Counted from the stretch's first letter, positions 44,315-54,284 are shown. The stretch: 64,000 bases of DNA from Paracoccaceae bacterium (GCA_006226775.1 SBGD01000011.1:62001-126000), one strand, 5' to 3'. Numbers and translations are program-made. Notes: generated from the sequence alone by a model not told the origin.

Positions 44315-45979
44315 ATGTACCGTTACAACGACTTCGACCGCGCCTTCCTGGCCGAACGCAACCGCCAGTTCCGCACCCAGGTGGAGCGCCGCATCCAGGG
44401 CGCGCTGACCGAGGACGAGTTCCGCCCGCTGCGCCTGATGAACGGCGTCTACCTGCAATTGCACGCCTACATGCTGCGCGTCGCCATTCCCTATGGCACG
44501 CTGCGCTCGGCCCAGATGCGGCAATTGGCGCTGCTGGCCGAGAAATGGGACAAGGGCTACGGCCATTTCACCACCCGCCAGAACATCCAGTACAACTGGC
44601 CCAAGCTCAACGAGATCCCCGACATGCTGGAAGCCCTGGCCGAGGTGGACCTGCATTCCATCCAGACCTCGGGCAATACCATCCGCAACGTCACCGCCGA
44701 TCATTTCGCCGGCGCCGCCGCCGACGAGATCGCCGATCCGCGCCCGGTGGCCGAGCTGATCCGGCAATGGTCCACCGATCACCCGGAATTCCAGTTCCTG
44801 CCGCGCAAGTTCAAGATCGCGGTCTCCGGCGCGCCCAATGACCGCGCGGTGCTGAAATCGCATGACATCGCGGTCGAGATCGTCGAGCGCGACGGCGAAC
44901 AGGGGTACCGCATCTTCGTCGGCGGCGGGCTGGGGCGCACCCCGATGCTGGCCAGGGAGGTGCGCGCCTTCCTGCCCCGGGCCGACCTGCTGCCCTATCT
45001 CGAAGCCATCGTCAGCGTCTACAACCAGCTTGGCCGGCGCGACAACAAGTTCAAGGCGCGCATCAAGATCACCCTGCACGAGAACGGCCTCGAGACCATC
45101 CGCGACAGGATCGAGGAGCGTTTCACCGTCTACAAGGCGCAATTCGGCGGCATCGACCAGCAGGTGCTGGCCGAGATCGAAACCCATTTCGCCCCGCCGG
45201 CCTTCCGCGACGCCTCCACCGGCACCTTCGAGGCCGCCTACGGCAATGACCCGGTGTTCCGCTCCTGGGTCGACACCAATATCGCCGCCCACCGCCGCGC
45301 CGATCACGCCATCGTCTCGATCTCGCTCAAGGCCCATGGCAAGACCCCGGGCGATGCCAGCGCGGCGCAGATGCGCGTCATGGCCGATCTCGCCGAGACC
45401 TGGGGCTATGACGAGCTGCGCATCAGCCACGAGCAGAACGTGATCCTGCCGCATGTGCCGAAAGACGTGCTGCCGCAACTCTACCAGGCGCTCAAGACCG
45501 CCGGGCTCGGGACCGCCAATATCGGCCTGGTCTCCGACATCATCGCCTGCCCGGGCATGGACTACTGCACCCTGGCCACCGCCCGCTCGATCCCCATCGC
45601 CCAGCAGATCGCCACCCGCTTCGACCAGCTCAAGCTCGAGCACGAGATCGGCGACCTGAAGATCAAGATCTCGGGCTGCATCAATGCCTGCGGCCACCAC
45701 CACGTCGGCCATATCGGCATCCTCGGGCTCGACCGTGCCGGGGTCGAGAACTACCAGGTCACCCTCGGCGGAGACGGCACCCAGACCGCCAGCATCGGCA
45801 CCCGCGCCGGACCGGGGTTCTCGGCCGACGAGATCGTGCCCGCCATCGAACGCCTGGTGCTGGGCTACCTCGACCTGCGCGAGGGCCCGGAAGAAACCTT
45901 CCTCGCTGCCTACCGTCGCCTCGGTGCGGCCCCATTCAAGGCGCTACTCTACCCCGAGGCACGTGAAAAGGCCGCCTGA
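44315..45979 (+). CDS. cysI: Sulfite reductase hemoprotein (nitrite/sulfite reductase family)
   Basis: 554 residues. Reduces sulfite to sulfide with six electrons. The 4Fe-4S/siroheme cysteines are CPGMDYC and SGCINACGHHHVGH, and RQNIQYNW and the SGNTIRNV region bind siroheme. GAGGGATACCAG precedes ATG 44315. In this gene order electrons may come from ferredoxin or directly from the FNR-type protein encoded downstream, because no CysJ flavoprotein is present. Separated from DUF2849 by paired palindrome copy 3. Confidence 0.94.
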   Translation: MYRYNDFDRAFLAERNRQFRTQVERRIQGALTEDEFRPLRLMNGVYLQLHAYMLRVAIPYGTLRSAQMRQLALLAEKWDKGYGHFTTRQNIQYNWPKLNEIPDMLEALAEVDLHSIQTSGNTIRNVTADHFAGAAADEIADPRPVAELIRQWSTDHPEFQFLPRKFKIAVSGAPNDRAVLKSHDIAVEIVERDGEQGYRIFVGGGLGRTPMLAREVRAFLPRADLLPYLEAIVSVYNQLGRRDNKFKARIKITLHENGLETIRDRIEERFTVYKAQFGGIDQQVLAEIETHFAPPAFRDASTGTFEAAYGNDPVFRSWVDTNIAAHRRADHAIVSISLKAHGKTPGDASAAQMRVMADLAETWGYDELRISHEQNVILPHVPKDVLPQLYQALKTAGLGTANIGLVSDIIACPGMDYCTLATARSIPIAQQIATRFDQLKLEHEIGDLKIKISGCINACGHHHVGHIGILGLDRAGVENYQVTLGGDGTQTASIGTRAGPGFSADEIVPAIERLVLGYLDLREGPEETFLAAYRRLGAAPFKALLYPEAREKAA

Positions 45980-46041
45980 CCCATGAACCGGGGCGCACCC
46001 CGCCCCGTCATCTTGCCATTGGGCTCCGCCCCTTCGCGGGC

Positions 46042-46064
46042 GAAGCCTTCCACCGGAAGGCTTC
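46042..46064. repeat. Stem-loop between cysI and cysH
   Basis: GAAGCCTTCC (46042-46051) and GGAAGGCTTC (46055-46064) with loop ACC. No T-run follows. Likely an mRNA hairpin inside the operon. Confidence 0.65.
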
Positions 46065-46101
46065 CTGGAAGCCCGCTCACCCCCCGCCGGAGGCTCCCGC
46101 C

Positions 46102-46848
46102 GTGACAGCAGTCACCCACATATCCGCCCTGAGCACCACCATTGCCGCGCTCAACACCGAGTTCCGCCACCACGGCGCGACCGCGGTGCTGGAAGCGGCG
46201 CTCTCGCGCCCGGAATTCGGCAAGATCGCCATGGTCTCCAGCTTCGGCGCCGAATCGGTGGCGCTGCTGCACCTGGTGGCGATGGTCGACCGCACCACCC
46301 CGGTGCTCTTCATCGACACGCAGATGCTCTTTGCCGAGACCCTGGCCTACCAGGCCGAGGTCGCCGAGCGGCTCGGCCTGAAGAACCTGCGCGTCGTGCG
46401 CGCGGATGCGGCCCAGGTGGCCCGGCGCGACCCCTACGGCGCGCTGCACATGAGCGATCCCGACGCCTGCTGCGACCTGCGCAAGACCGATGTGCTCGAC
46501 CAGGCGCTGGGCGGCTTCGACGGCTGGATCACCGGGCGCAAGCGGTTCCAGTCGGGCACCCGCGCGCAGATGGAGTTCTTCGAGATCGAAGAGGCCACCG
46601 GGCGCATCAAGGTCAACCCCTTGGCCTATTGGGCGCCGGGCGACGTCGCCGCCTACATGGAGGAAAACCGGCTGCCGCGCCATCCGCTGGTGGCGCAGGG
46701 CTATCCCAGCATCGGCTGCGCGCCCTGCACCTCGAAGGTCAGCCCGGGCGAGGATGCGCGCGCCGGACGCTGGCGCGGCGCCGACAAGGAAGAATGCGGC
46801 ATCCATTTTGTGAACGGCCGGATGACGCGAAAAGGAGAAGCAGCATGA
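46102..46848 (+). CDS. cysH: Adenylylsulfate (APS) reductase, CysH family
   Basis: 248 residues. Reduces activated sulfate to sulfite with thioredoxin. The two cysteine pairs that hold a 4Fe-4S cluster, Cys123-Cys124 and Cys206/Cys209 (GCAPC), point to the APS-using bacterial type rather than the PAPS enzyme; the catalytic Cys232 is in ECGIHF. The P-loop-like SSFGAESVALLHL binds the nucleotide. The start is GTG 46102, with GGAGG eight bases ahead. Its stop overlaps the DUF934 start by four bases. Confidence 0.93.
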   Translation: MTAVTHISALSTTIAALNTEFRHHGATAVLEAALSRPEFGKIAMVSSFGAESVALLHLVAMVDRTTPVLFIDTQMLFAETLAYQAEVAERLGLKNLRVVRADAAQVARRDPYGALHMSDPDACCDLRKTDVLDQALGGFDGWITGRKRFQSGTRAQMEFFEIEEATGRIKVNPLAYWAPGDVAAYMEENRLPRHPLVAQGYPSIGCAPCTSKVSPGEDARAGRWRGADKEECGIHFVNGRMTRKGEAA

Positions 46849-47243
46849 GTGACACGGTGATCGTGCGCGACACGGGCTTTCAGCCCGACGACTGGACCGA
46901 GGGTTTCGAGGGCGCGGAGGTCTGCACCCTCGCCTCGGACGCGGATCTCGAGGATGTGGCCGACCGGCTTGCCAGCCTAGCGATGATCCGCATCGAATTC
47001 CCCAGCTTCGCCGATGGCCGCGGCTTCACCCTGGCCCGGCTGTTGCGGCTGCGCGGTTATACCGGACGGTTGCGCGCCGCGGGCCATGTGCTGGCCGACC
47101 AATACGCCATGGCGCGCCGCGCCGGCTTCGACGAGGTCGAGATCTCCGCCGCGCTGGCCGCCCGCCAACCGGCCGAGCAATGGGCCTTCCGCGCCGACTG
47201 GCGCGCGCATGACTACCAGTCGCGGCTGCGCGCCAGCGCCTGA
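46845..47243 (+). CDS. DUF934-family protein
   Basis: 132 residues, soluble, with FPSFADGRGFTLARLLR and a C-terminal FRADWRAHDYQSRLRA. The family is tied to cysI/cysH clusters across proteobacteria, often called CysH-associated protein, without a defined reaction. Starts inside the end of cysH (ATGA), with AAAGGAGAAGC ahead. Confidence 0.9.
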   Translation: MSDTVIVRDTGFQPDDWTEGFEGAEVCTLASDADLEDVADRLASLAMIRIEFPSFADGRGFTLARLLRLRGYTGRLRAAGHVLADQYAMARRAGFDEVEISAALAARQPAEQWAFRADWRAHDYQSRLRASA

Positions 47244-47361
47244 CCCTTGCCCCCGGGAAGGGGAAGGGGACGTGGCGTCGCCCGCGACAGCACATCCCTT
47301 TCCCTGACCTATGTCAAAGCTTAACGTGAGGTGTCGGTTTATCAGGGCCGGCAAAGGAACC

Positions 47362-48210
47362 ATGACAGAGTTGACCAAAGTGACCGAAGCCAAAGCCATC
47401 AAGGTGCCCACCCTGCCGGACGCGCAGAAAGTCACCGACGTCCGCCATTACACCGACCGGCTGTTTTCCTTCCGCGTGACCCGGCCGCAAAGCCTGCGCT
47501 TCCGCTCGGGCGAATTCGTGATGATCGGCCTGATGGGCGACCCCGATCCCGGGTCCGGCAAGGTCAAGCCCTTGCTGCGCGCCTATTCGATCGCCTCGCC
47601 CTCCTGGGACGAGGAACTGGAATTCTATTCGATCAAGGTGCCCGACGGCCCGCTGACCTCGAAACTGCAGCACATCAAGCCCGGCGACGAGATCATCCTG
47701 CGCCCCAAGCCGGTGGGCACGCTGGTGCATGACGCGCTGCTGCCCGGCAAGCGGCTGTGGCTCTTTGCCACCGGCACCGGGTTTGCGCCCTTCGCCTCGC
47801 TCCTGCGCGAGCCGCAGACCTTCGAGGATTACGACGAGATCGTCATCACCCATACCTGCCGCGAGCTGGGCGAGCTGACCTATGGCGCCGAGCTGATCGA
47901 GGATCTCAAGCAGGACGAACTGCTGAACGAGGTGATCGGCGAGGGGTTCTGGAAGAAGATCAGGTACTATCCCACCACCACCCGCGAAGAGAGCCCGAAG
48001 ATGGGCCGGATCACCGACCTGATGCGCTCGGGCGAGGTCTTTGCCGACCTGGGCGTGCCGGAGCTTTCGCCCGAGACCGACCGGGCGATGATCTGCGGCA
48101 ACCTGGCCTTCAACCTGGAACTGAAAGAGATGCTCGAGGGCTATGGCCTTGTCGAGGGCGCCAATTCCAACCCGCAGCACTACGTGGTGGAAAAGGCCTT
48201 CCTCGACTGA
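47362..48210 (+). CDS. fpr: Ferredoxin-NADP+ reductase
   Basis: 282 residues. FAD enzyme passing electrons between NADPH and ferredoxin or flavodoxin. The FAD motif is LLRAYSIASPSWD, the NADP region ATGTGFAPFASLLRE, and the C-terminal YVVEKAFLD matches bacterial Fpr proteins. ATG 47362 with AAAGGAACC ahead is chosen; an in-frame ATG at 47311 would add 17 unusual residues. Last gene of the sulfur operon, so it probably feeds sulfite reductase. Followed by paired palindrome copy 4. Confidence 0.92.
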   Translation: MTELTKVTEAKAIKVPTLPDAQKVTDVRHYTDRLFSFRVTRPQSLRFRSGEFVMIGLMGDPDPGSGKVKPLLRAYSIASPSWDEELEFYSIKVPDGPLTSKLQHIKPGDEIILRPKPVGTLVHDALLPGKRLWLFATGTGFAPFASLLREPQTFEDYDEIVITHTCRELGELTYGAELIEDLKQDELLNEVIGEGFWKKIRYYPTTTREESPKMGRITDLMRSGEVFADLGVPELSPETDRAMICGNLAFNLELKEMLEGYGLVEGANSNPQHYVVEKAFLD

Positions 48211-48223
48211 CCGCGCCGCGGGG

Positions 48224-48268
48224 CAAAATCCATTGATGGATTTTGTCAAAATCCGTCGACGGATTTTG
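48224..48268. repeat. Paired palindrome, copy 4
   Basis: Hairpin 48224-48245 (arm CAAAATCCAT, loop TG) and perfect palindrome 48247-48268 (arm CAAAATCCGTC). Order of the two cores is swapped relative to copies 1-3. It lies 13 bases after the fpr stop and probably ends the sulfur operon. Confidence 0.85.
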
Positions 48269-48391
48269 GCCGCGCTCCGGGGGGACCAGTATACCGGATT
48301 TCGCGCCGCCCGCCTCTGACCCCGGTCAAGGCGGGCGGTTGCCGTTCGTGCCATGCTGCGCGCCGATCAACCGCAGATGGAGGACAGAAGA

Positions 48392-48805
48392 ATGGTCGAA
48401 TCCAACCAGAACGGCGGTCTCTGGCCGCAATTCTACGCCCCGTTCCGCAATCTCGGGCACCGCATTGCCGACTGGCTCTCGCCGGCCTCGGATGCCTCGT
48501 CCGACGAGGCGGCCTATCGCATCTCGGTGGAACTGCCGGGGGTGAGCGAGAGCGACATCTCCCTGACCGCCGAGGCCGGGGTGCTGTCGGTCACCGGCGA
48601 GAAGACCGCCACGCGCGAGGACAAGGGCGACACCTGGTATTTCACCGAACGCCAGTACGGCGCCTTTCGCCGGTCCTTCCGGCTGCCGCCCGATGCCGAT
48701 GACAGCCGAATCGAGGCGCGGATGAAGGACGGCGTGCTGGAAATCACCGTGCCGCGCAAGGCGCCCGAGGGCGGCGGGCGCAAGATCGAGGTCAAGCGCG
48801 CCTGA
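48392..48805 (+). CDS. Small heat-shock protein, Hsp20/alpha-crystallin family
   Basis: 137 residues. ATP-independent holdase that binds unfolding proteins. The alpha-crystallin domain covers about residues 45-135, with YRISVELPGVSESDI, FRRSFRLPPDADDS and the closing GVLEITVPRK. A short N-terminal arm is WPQFYAPF. The C-terminal I-x-I motif is weak (IEVKRA). ATG 48392 is preferred; ATG 48377 is also in frame. Convergent with the AEC carrier gene. No clear heat-shock promoter or ROSE-type element was seen. Confidence 0.9.
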   Translation: MVESNQNGGLWPQFYAPFRNLGHRIADWLSPASDASSDEAAYRISVELPGVSESDISLTAEAGVLSVTGEKTATREDKGDTWYFTERQYGAFRRSFRLPPDADDSRIEARMKDGVLEITVPRKAPEGGGRKIEVKRA

Positions 48806-48861
48806 GCGCGAAAACCGTCGGCCGGCGCCGGGGCAGGGCTCCGGCGCCGGTCTGCGCGGGC

Positions 48862-49743
48862 TCAGAGCAGGAAGGCCAGGACCAGCGGCAGCGAGACCAC
48901 CGCCATCAGCGTCGAAACCACCACCAGCCCGGCGACGCTGTCGCTGTCGGCGCCGTATTTCTCCGCCAGCATGTAGGAGGTGACGGCGACCGGCGTGGCC
49001 AGCTGCACCGTGAGCACCCCGAAGGCCACCGGCTCGAGCCCGAACCAGACCCCGGCGCCGACCCCGCAGGCGACGCAGATCGCGACCTTGAGCGCCGAGA
49101 GCAGCAGCGGCTGCCCGAAGGCCCCGATGCGCAGCCGCGCCACCGCCACGCCCAGGGTCAGCAGCATCATCGGGATCGCCATCTGGCCGATCAGCGCCAG
49201 GGTATTGGTCACGACCTGCGGCGTCTGCCATCCCTGCCACATGAAGATCCCGCCCAGCAGGGTCGCCCCGACCAGCGGCTCCTGCACCACCTTCTTCAGC
49301 GACCCGCCCCCCGAAACCAGCCAGATGCCGAAGGTGAACTGGATCACCGCCGAGACCGCAAAGACCACCACCGCATAGCCCAGCCCGACCTCGCCGAAGG
49401 CAAAGAAGGCCAGCGGCAGGCCGAGGTTGCCGGTATTGCTGAAGATCAGCGGCGCAAGGAAGGTCTGGGTATCGAGCCGTCCCAGCCGGACCAGCGCCCA
49501 CATCGCCAGGGTCACCAGCACATAGGCCGCCAGCGCCGCCAGCGTCAGCGCGCCAAGCGCCGCGGGTTCGATCTCGGTCTGCATCAGCGAGACGAAGATC
49601 AGGCAGGGGATGGCCAGCGACATCGCCAGCCGGGTGACGAATTGCACCCGGTATTCATAGCCCAGCCGGACCCAGGCAAAGCCCACCGCCGCCAGCGCGA
49701 ACACCGGCGCCACGATCTCGAGCACTTTCAGGGCGATTTCCAA
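48862..49743 (-). CDS. AEC-family (auxin efflux carrier-like) transporter
   Basis: 293 residues with about ten membrane helices. Conserved parts are VAPVFALAAVGFAWVRLG near the N terminus and FSNTGNLGLPLAFFAFGE in the middle, the asparagine-rich motif of the family. Bacterial members move malate, malonate or other carboxylates; nothing here identifies the substrate. TTG 49743 with GGAGG seven bases ahead is the most likely start; ATG 49764 would add seven residues. Confidence 0.87.
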   Translation of the reverse strand: MEIALKVLEIVAPVFALAAVGFAWVRLGYEYRVQFVTRLAMSLAIPCLIFVSLMQTEIEPAALGALTLAALAAYVLVTLAMWALVRLGRLDTQTFLAPLIFSNTGNLGLPLAFFAFGEVGLGYAVVVFAVSAVIQFTFGIWLVSGGGSLKKVVQEPLVGATLLGGIFMWQGWQTPQVVTNTLALIGQMAIPMMLLTLGVAVARLRIGAFGQPLLLSALKVAICVACGVGAGVWFGLEPVAFGVLTVQLATPVAVTSYMLAEKYGADSDSVAGLVVVSTLMAVVSLPLVLAFLL

Positions 49744-49976
49744 GGTCGGGCCTCCGCGCAACATCCTGCCGCCACACCGGCATGTCCCAACCGTTGGCCG
49801 CTGCTTCTTACTGCAAAACGCGGGCCGGTGGAAACGGCGGATCTGTCCGGTTGCAGACCCCGGGCCCCTCGGTGTCGCCCTGCCTCGGCACATCGCTCCG
49901 CCGGGCTCTGCCCGACTTCCCCGGGGCCCGACCTCCCCGGGGCCCGACCCGAAGGCGCCAGAACCGACGTCCTCCC

Positions 49977-50080
49977 CGGGAGTTCCTCCGGCAAGACGAA
50001 ACCCGGAGCCGACCCGCTGCTTCATCTTGCCAGGTAAACTCCGGGGGTGAGGCCGCAGGCCGAGGGGGCAGCGCCCCCTT
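49977..50080. repeat. Intergenic repeat R1, full copy
   Basis: Inverted halves GGGAGTTCCTCCGGCAAGAC and CTTCATCTTGCCAGGTAAAC, followed by a GGCCGCAGGCC hairpin and a GGGGGC-AGC-GCCCCC hairpin with TTTCTTT. Close relatives at 61083-61172 (full), 24210-24246 and 54251-54281 (partial). Confidence 0.7.
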
Positions 50081-50119
50081 TCTTTCACGCCCCAGGCAAC
50101 ACCCGCCGGCCTTTGAGAC

Positions 50120-50149
50120 AAAAAACGCCGGATCGTGAAATCCGGCGTT
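50120..50149 (-). terminator. Rho-independent terminator of infC
   Basis: On the minus strand AACGCCGGAT (50149-50140), a six-base loop, ATCCGGCGTT (50133-50124) and a run of six T. It lies 24 bases after the infC stop. Confidence 0.92.
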
Positions 50150-50172
50150 CTGGCGTATCGGAGGGCAGGGGC

Positions 50173-50721
50173 TTACTTCTGCGGCAGCGGTCCGATCATC
50201 ATGATCATCTGGCGGCCTTCCATCTTCGGCATGTTCTCGATCTTGCCGACGTCCTTGACGTCCTCGGCCACCCGCTCGAGAAGTTCCCGCCCGAGGTTCT
50301 GGTGCGCCATTTCGCGCCCGCGGAACCGCAGGGTGACCTTCACCTTGTCGCCGGCTTCGAGGAAGCGGAAGACATTGCGCATCTTCACCTCATAGTCATG
50401 CTGGTCGGTGTTCGGACGGAACTTGACCTCCTTGACGTCGATGATCTTCTGCTTCTTGCGCGCCTCGGATTCCCGCTTTTGCTGTTCATACTTGAACTTG
50501 CCGAAATCCATGATCTTGCAGACCGGCGGATTGGCATTGGGCGAGATCTCGACAAGGTCGAGCCCGGCCTCCGCTGCCATGTCCATGGCACGGGCCGGGG
50601 TGACGACACCGACGTTTTCGCCTTCGGCGCCGATCAGGCGAATTTCGGGGGCACGGATACGGTCGTTCACGCGGGGGCCGGTGTCGCGGGTCGGCGGCGC
50701 GTTGTGAGGTCTGCGAGCTAT
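50173..50721 (-). CDS. infC: Translation initiation factor IF-3 with ATA start codon
   Basis: 182 residues when read from ATA 50721. IF-3 binds the 30S subunit and checks start-codon pairing. The sequence begins (I/M)[22 protein letters not shown] and continues with [18 protein letters not shown] and [17 protein letters not shown], all typical. The first ATG/GTG in frame would cut the conserved [16 protein letters not shown] segment, while ATA 50721 has AAAGGA eight bases ahead. A rare start codon lets IF-3 repress its own translation, as known for the AUU start of E. coli infC. A terminator follows the gene. Confidence 0.93.
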   Translation of the reverse strand: MARRPHNAPPTRDTGPRVNDRIRAPEIRLIGAEGENVGVVTPARAMDMAAEAGLDLVEISPNANPPVCKIMDFGKFKYEQQKRESEARKKQKIIDVKEVKFRPNTDQHDYEVKMRNVFRFLEAGDKVKVTLRFRGREMAHQNLGRELLERVAEDVKDVGKIENMPKMEGRQMIMMIGPLPQK

Positions 50722-50926
50722 GGGTTTGATCCTTTGTTTGTTGCAGAAATTCAGGCTGCAGGGTAGTGGGCGCCGGGGCGTCTTTCAAGCGCTGAATCGG
50801 CTGAAACGCGCCGCTTCACATGCTTTTCCACTTGCACATGCTGCAGTTGCAGCGCAGGTCTGATAGCCAGATGGAACACGCGGGCGCGCGCCGCCCCGAA
50901 AACCGAAATTCGAGGAATGTGACGAG

Positions 50927-52123
50927 ATGGCAGACAACAATGATGGCAGGAAATCCGGGACTGCCGGTGGCATGAAAGGCATCGTCTGGGTCGCGGTGGC
51001 GGTGGTCGCCATCGGCGCCGGCTATTTCGTGTATACCAGCCAGCAGGCGCCCGAGGCCCCGGTCGCGCCGCGGGCCGAAGCCGGCGACGAGGTCACAGCA
51101 CCCGAGGCCGTCGAAGACGCCTCCGATGCCGCCGGTGAGGCCACCGAGGAAGAAAGCGTCGCCGAGGCCGTGGAAGAGACCGTCGAGGAGGTGGCCGAAG
51201 AGGCCGAGGCCGCAGGCGAAGAGGCCGCCGAGACCGTGCAAGAGGTGACCGAGGAAGCCGGCGATGAGATCGCCGAAACCACCGAAGAGGTGACGGAGAC
51301 CGCCGAAGGCGAGGCGCAGGAGGTTGCCGATGCGGTCGAAGAGGTGGTGAGCGAGGTCGAAACCGCCGCCGAGGAGGCCGCGCAGGAGGTCGAAAACGCC
51401 GTCAAAGACGCGACCGAAAAGGTCGGGGACGTGATCGACCAGATCACCGGCAATACCGACCGGGCCGAGGACGCCGCCGAAGCCGTCGCCGAGGAGGTGA
51501 CCGAGGCTGCCGAGGGTGCGACCGAAGGTGCCGCCGAGGTCGCCGAAGAGGTCAGGGAGACCCCTGAAGCCGCGATGGCCGAGACCGCCGACAGCGCCGA
51601 AGCCGCCGCGGAAGACCTCGCCGATACGGCCGAGGCCGTCACCGAAGACGCGGCTGAAACCGCCGATGCCGCGACCGAGGAAGTTGCCGAGACCGTCGAA
51701 GAGGTGACCGAGGAGGTTGCCGAAACCGCCGAAGCCGCGACCGAGGAAGTTGCCGAAACCCCCGAAGAGGTGACCGAGGGCGCCGAAGCCGCGACGGAAG
51801 ACGCCACCTACGCCGTGACCGAGGAAGCCGAAGCGGCAACGGAAGACGCCGCCGAGACAACCGAAGCCGCGACCGACGAGGCCGCAGCCGCAGCGGAAGA
51901 CGTCCCCGGCACCGCCGCCGCCGTGACCGAAGAGGCCGCGGACGAGGCCGAAGCGCTGACCGTGGAGGGTTTCGACTACGACAAGGTCATCGAGATGATC
52001 GACGACAGCGACCTCGGCGAAATCGCCAAGGCCCCGCTCAAGGCCCTGCTCGAACAGGCGCGGGACAATCCCGACCTGCTGGAAGCAACGCTCGAGCAGA
52101 TCAGGAGCGCCCTGGACCTCTAA
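50927..52123 (+). CDS. Ala/Glu/Val-rich repeat protein with N-terminal membrane anchor
   Basis: 398 residues. A hydrophobic segment at about 16-37 (GIVWVAVAVVAIGAGYFVY) acts as anchor; residues 50-345 are tandem short repeats of the form ATEEVAETxEEVTEE, strongly acidic and predicted to be helical or coiled-coil. The last 50 residues form a distinct C-terminal piece (VEGFDYDKVIEMIDDSDLGE). GAGATGG surrounds ATG 50927, with GAGGAATGTGACG ahead. I do not recognise a function; an extended periplasmic rod is one possibility. The repeats differ at DNA level, so the gene is old or diverging. Confidence 0.78.
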   Translation: MADNNDGRKSGTAGGMKGIVWVAVAVVAIGAGYFVYTSQQAPEAPVAPRAEAGDEVTAPEAVEDASDAAGEATEEESVAEAVEETVEEVAEEAEAAGEEAAETVQEVTEEAGDEIAETTEEVTETAEGEAQEVADAVEEVVSEVETAAEEAAQEVENAVKDATEKVGDVIDQITGNTDRAEDAAEAVAEEVTEAAEGATEGAAEVAEEVRETPEAAMAETADSAEAAAEDLADTAEAVTEDAAETADAATEEVAETVEEVTEEVAETAEAATEEVAETPEEVTEGAEAATEDATYAVTEEAEAATEDAAETTEAATDEAAAAAEDVPGTAAAVTEEAADEAEALTVEGFDYDKVIEMIDDSDLGEIAKAPLKALLEQARDNPDLLEATLEQIRSALDL

Positions 52124-52147
52124 TCCGGGGGATCAAAAACTGACAGC

Positions 52148-52180
52148 AACCGCGTCCGGAGTGCTCCGGGCGCGGTTTTT
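52148..52180 (+). terminator. Rho-independent terminator of the repeat-protein gene
   Basis: AACCGCG-T-CCGGAG, loop TG, CTCCGG-G-CGCGGTT with a T-run to 52180, 25 bases after the stop at 52123. Confidence 0.88.
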
Positions 52181-52202
52181 GCTTGCGCCCGGACCCGCAG
52201 GC

Positions 52203-53188
52203 TCAGCCGCGCCGGGGCTGCGGGCGGGTGGGGATCTCCTTGAGCAAGCCGCCGACGCCCATGTCGGCAATATCCTCTGCCGTCACCGCGATCCCGCAGA
52301 TCACCCGCGCCAGCACCCAGTCGGCGCCATTGAGCGCCGGCGACCGGGCGCAGCCCGGCAGGCCGATCACCGGCCGCGGCCCGAGCGCTCCCAGAAACAG
52401 CAGGTTGCCGGGATCGACCGGCATCCCGAAACGGGTGACCGTGCCGCCGGCGCGGCGCAGCGCCTCGGGCGCCACGTCCGCCGGATCGGAGGTGGCCGAG
52501 GCGGTCAGGATCAGCGCCAGATCGCTCTCGACCTCGGAAAGCGCCCGGGCGATGTCCGCCGTGCGGTGCGGCACGAGGGTGACCCGGTCGAGCGTCAGGC
52601 CCAGCGCCTCGAGCCGGGCGCCGATCGCCGGCACGCCCTTTTCGCCCGCCCCGCCAGGGATTTCCGTCACGATCAGCGTGGCATTGCGCAGCACCGGCGC
52701 CGCCATGCGCAGCCCGTCGCGCGCCGCCGCGCAGGCCCGGGCAAGATCGTCCTGCGGCACCGCGTAGGAAATGATCTTGACCGTGCCCACCATGTCTCCG
52801 GCGTGCATCTGCCGAAAGGCGGGCACCGTCGCCAGGGTGATCATCGGATTGATCCGGTTGAGCCGGACCAGCCGCGCGGTATCCGGCAGCGCCACGCCGG
52901 GGGTCTCGGCAATCAGGTTGACCCGCCCGGTGAAGGCCGTGGTCAGCCGCAGCCCGGCGGCCTGCGGGTCGGGCACCAGCGCCTCGGCCAGATGCGCCGC
53001 CGCCTCGTTCTCGTGCACGTCGCCGGGCTCGAGCCGGGCGACCACCACCTCGGTCTCGCCCGCCTCGGCCAGCGCGGCCAGGTGCGCGGGCGTCAGCGTC
53101 GCGCCCTTGCGCAACTTGCGGTCCTTGAGCTTGACCGAATGGGCCAGCACGGCGCCCAGCGCCTCGCCCACCGGGACGGGGCCGAATT

Positions 53189-53192
<4 letters not shown>
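52203..53192 (-). CDS. MoeA-like molybdopterin-binding protein
   Basis: 329 residues. The C-terminal half has the MoaB/Mog-type molybdopterin-binding fold (LILTASATSDPADVAPEAL, GMPVDPGNLLFLG, IGLPGCARSPALNGADW). The N-terminal part carries KLRKGATLTPAHLAALAEAG, as in MoeA-related proteins coupled to molybdenum hydroxylases. It is shorter than full MoeA and probably adapts the cofactor for the cox-type enzyme. Its start overlaps the stop of the XdhC-like gene (ATGA). Confidence 0.82.
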
Positions 53193-54148
<956 letters not shown>

Positions 54149-54250
54149 GCTCTGTCCTCCCCGGCGCACAGTCTATCAGATCTCGCAGCGCTGTCTGCAA
54201 GGGGTGGCGCGCGAGGGGGTGAGGGCTGTGCCTCTTGTCGCGCTGGAAGT

Positions 54251-54281
54251 AGGGGGCGCTGCCCCCTCGGCCTGCGGCCTC
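54251..54281. repeat. Intergenic repeat R1, partial inverted copy
   Basis: AGGGGGC-GCT-GCCCCCT followed by CGGCCTGCGGCCTC, the reverse of the hairpin part of the copy at 49977-50080. It borders the truncated galC remnant, so a repeat may mark the break point. Confidence 0.55.
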
Positions 54282-54284
54282 AGG

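Larger units (their letters stand above)
49744..50172. other. Gene-free stretch with intergenic repeats
   Basis: 429 bases between the carrier gene and infC without a credible gene. It holds a tandem direct repeat of about 17 bases (CCCCGGGGCCCGAC core) near 49918-49950, intergenic repeat R1 at 49977-50080 and the infC terminator at 50120-50149. Confidence 0.6.

Noticed and set aside
51100-51900. Direct repeats that could be satellite DNA
   Set aside because: They are in-frame codons of the Ala/Glu repeat protein with variable third positions.
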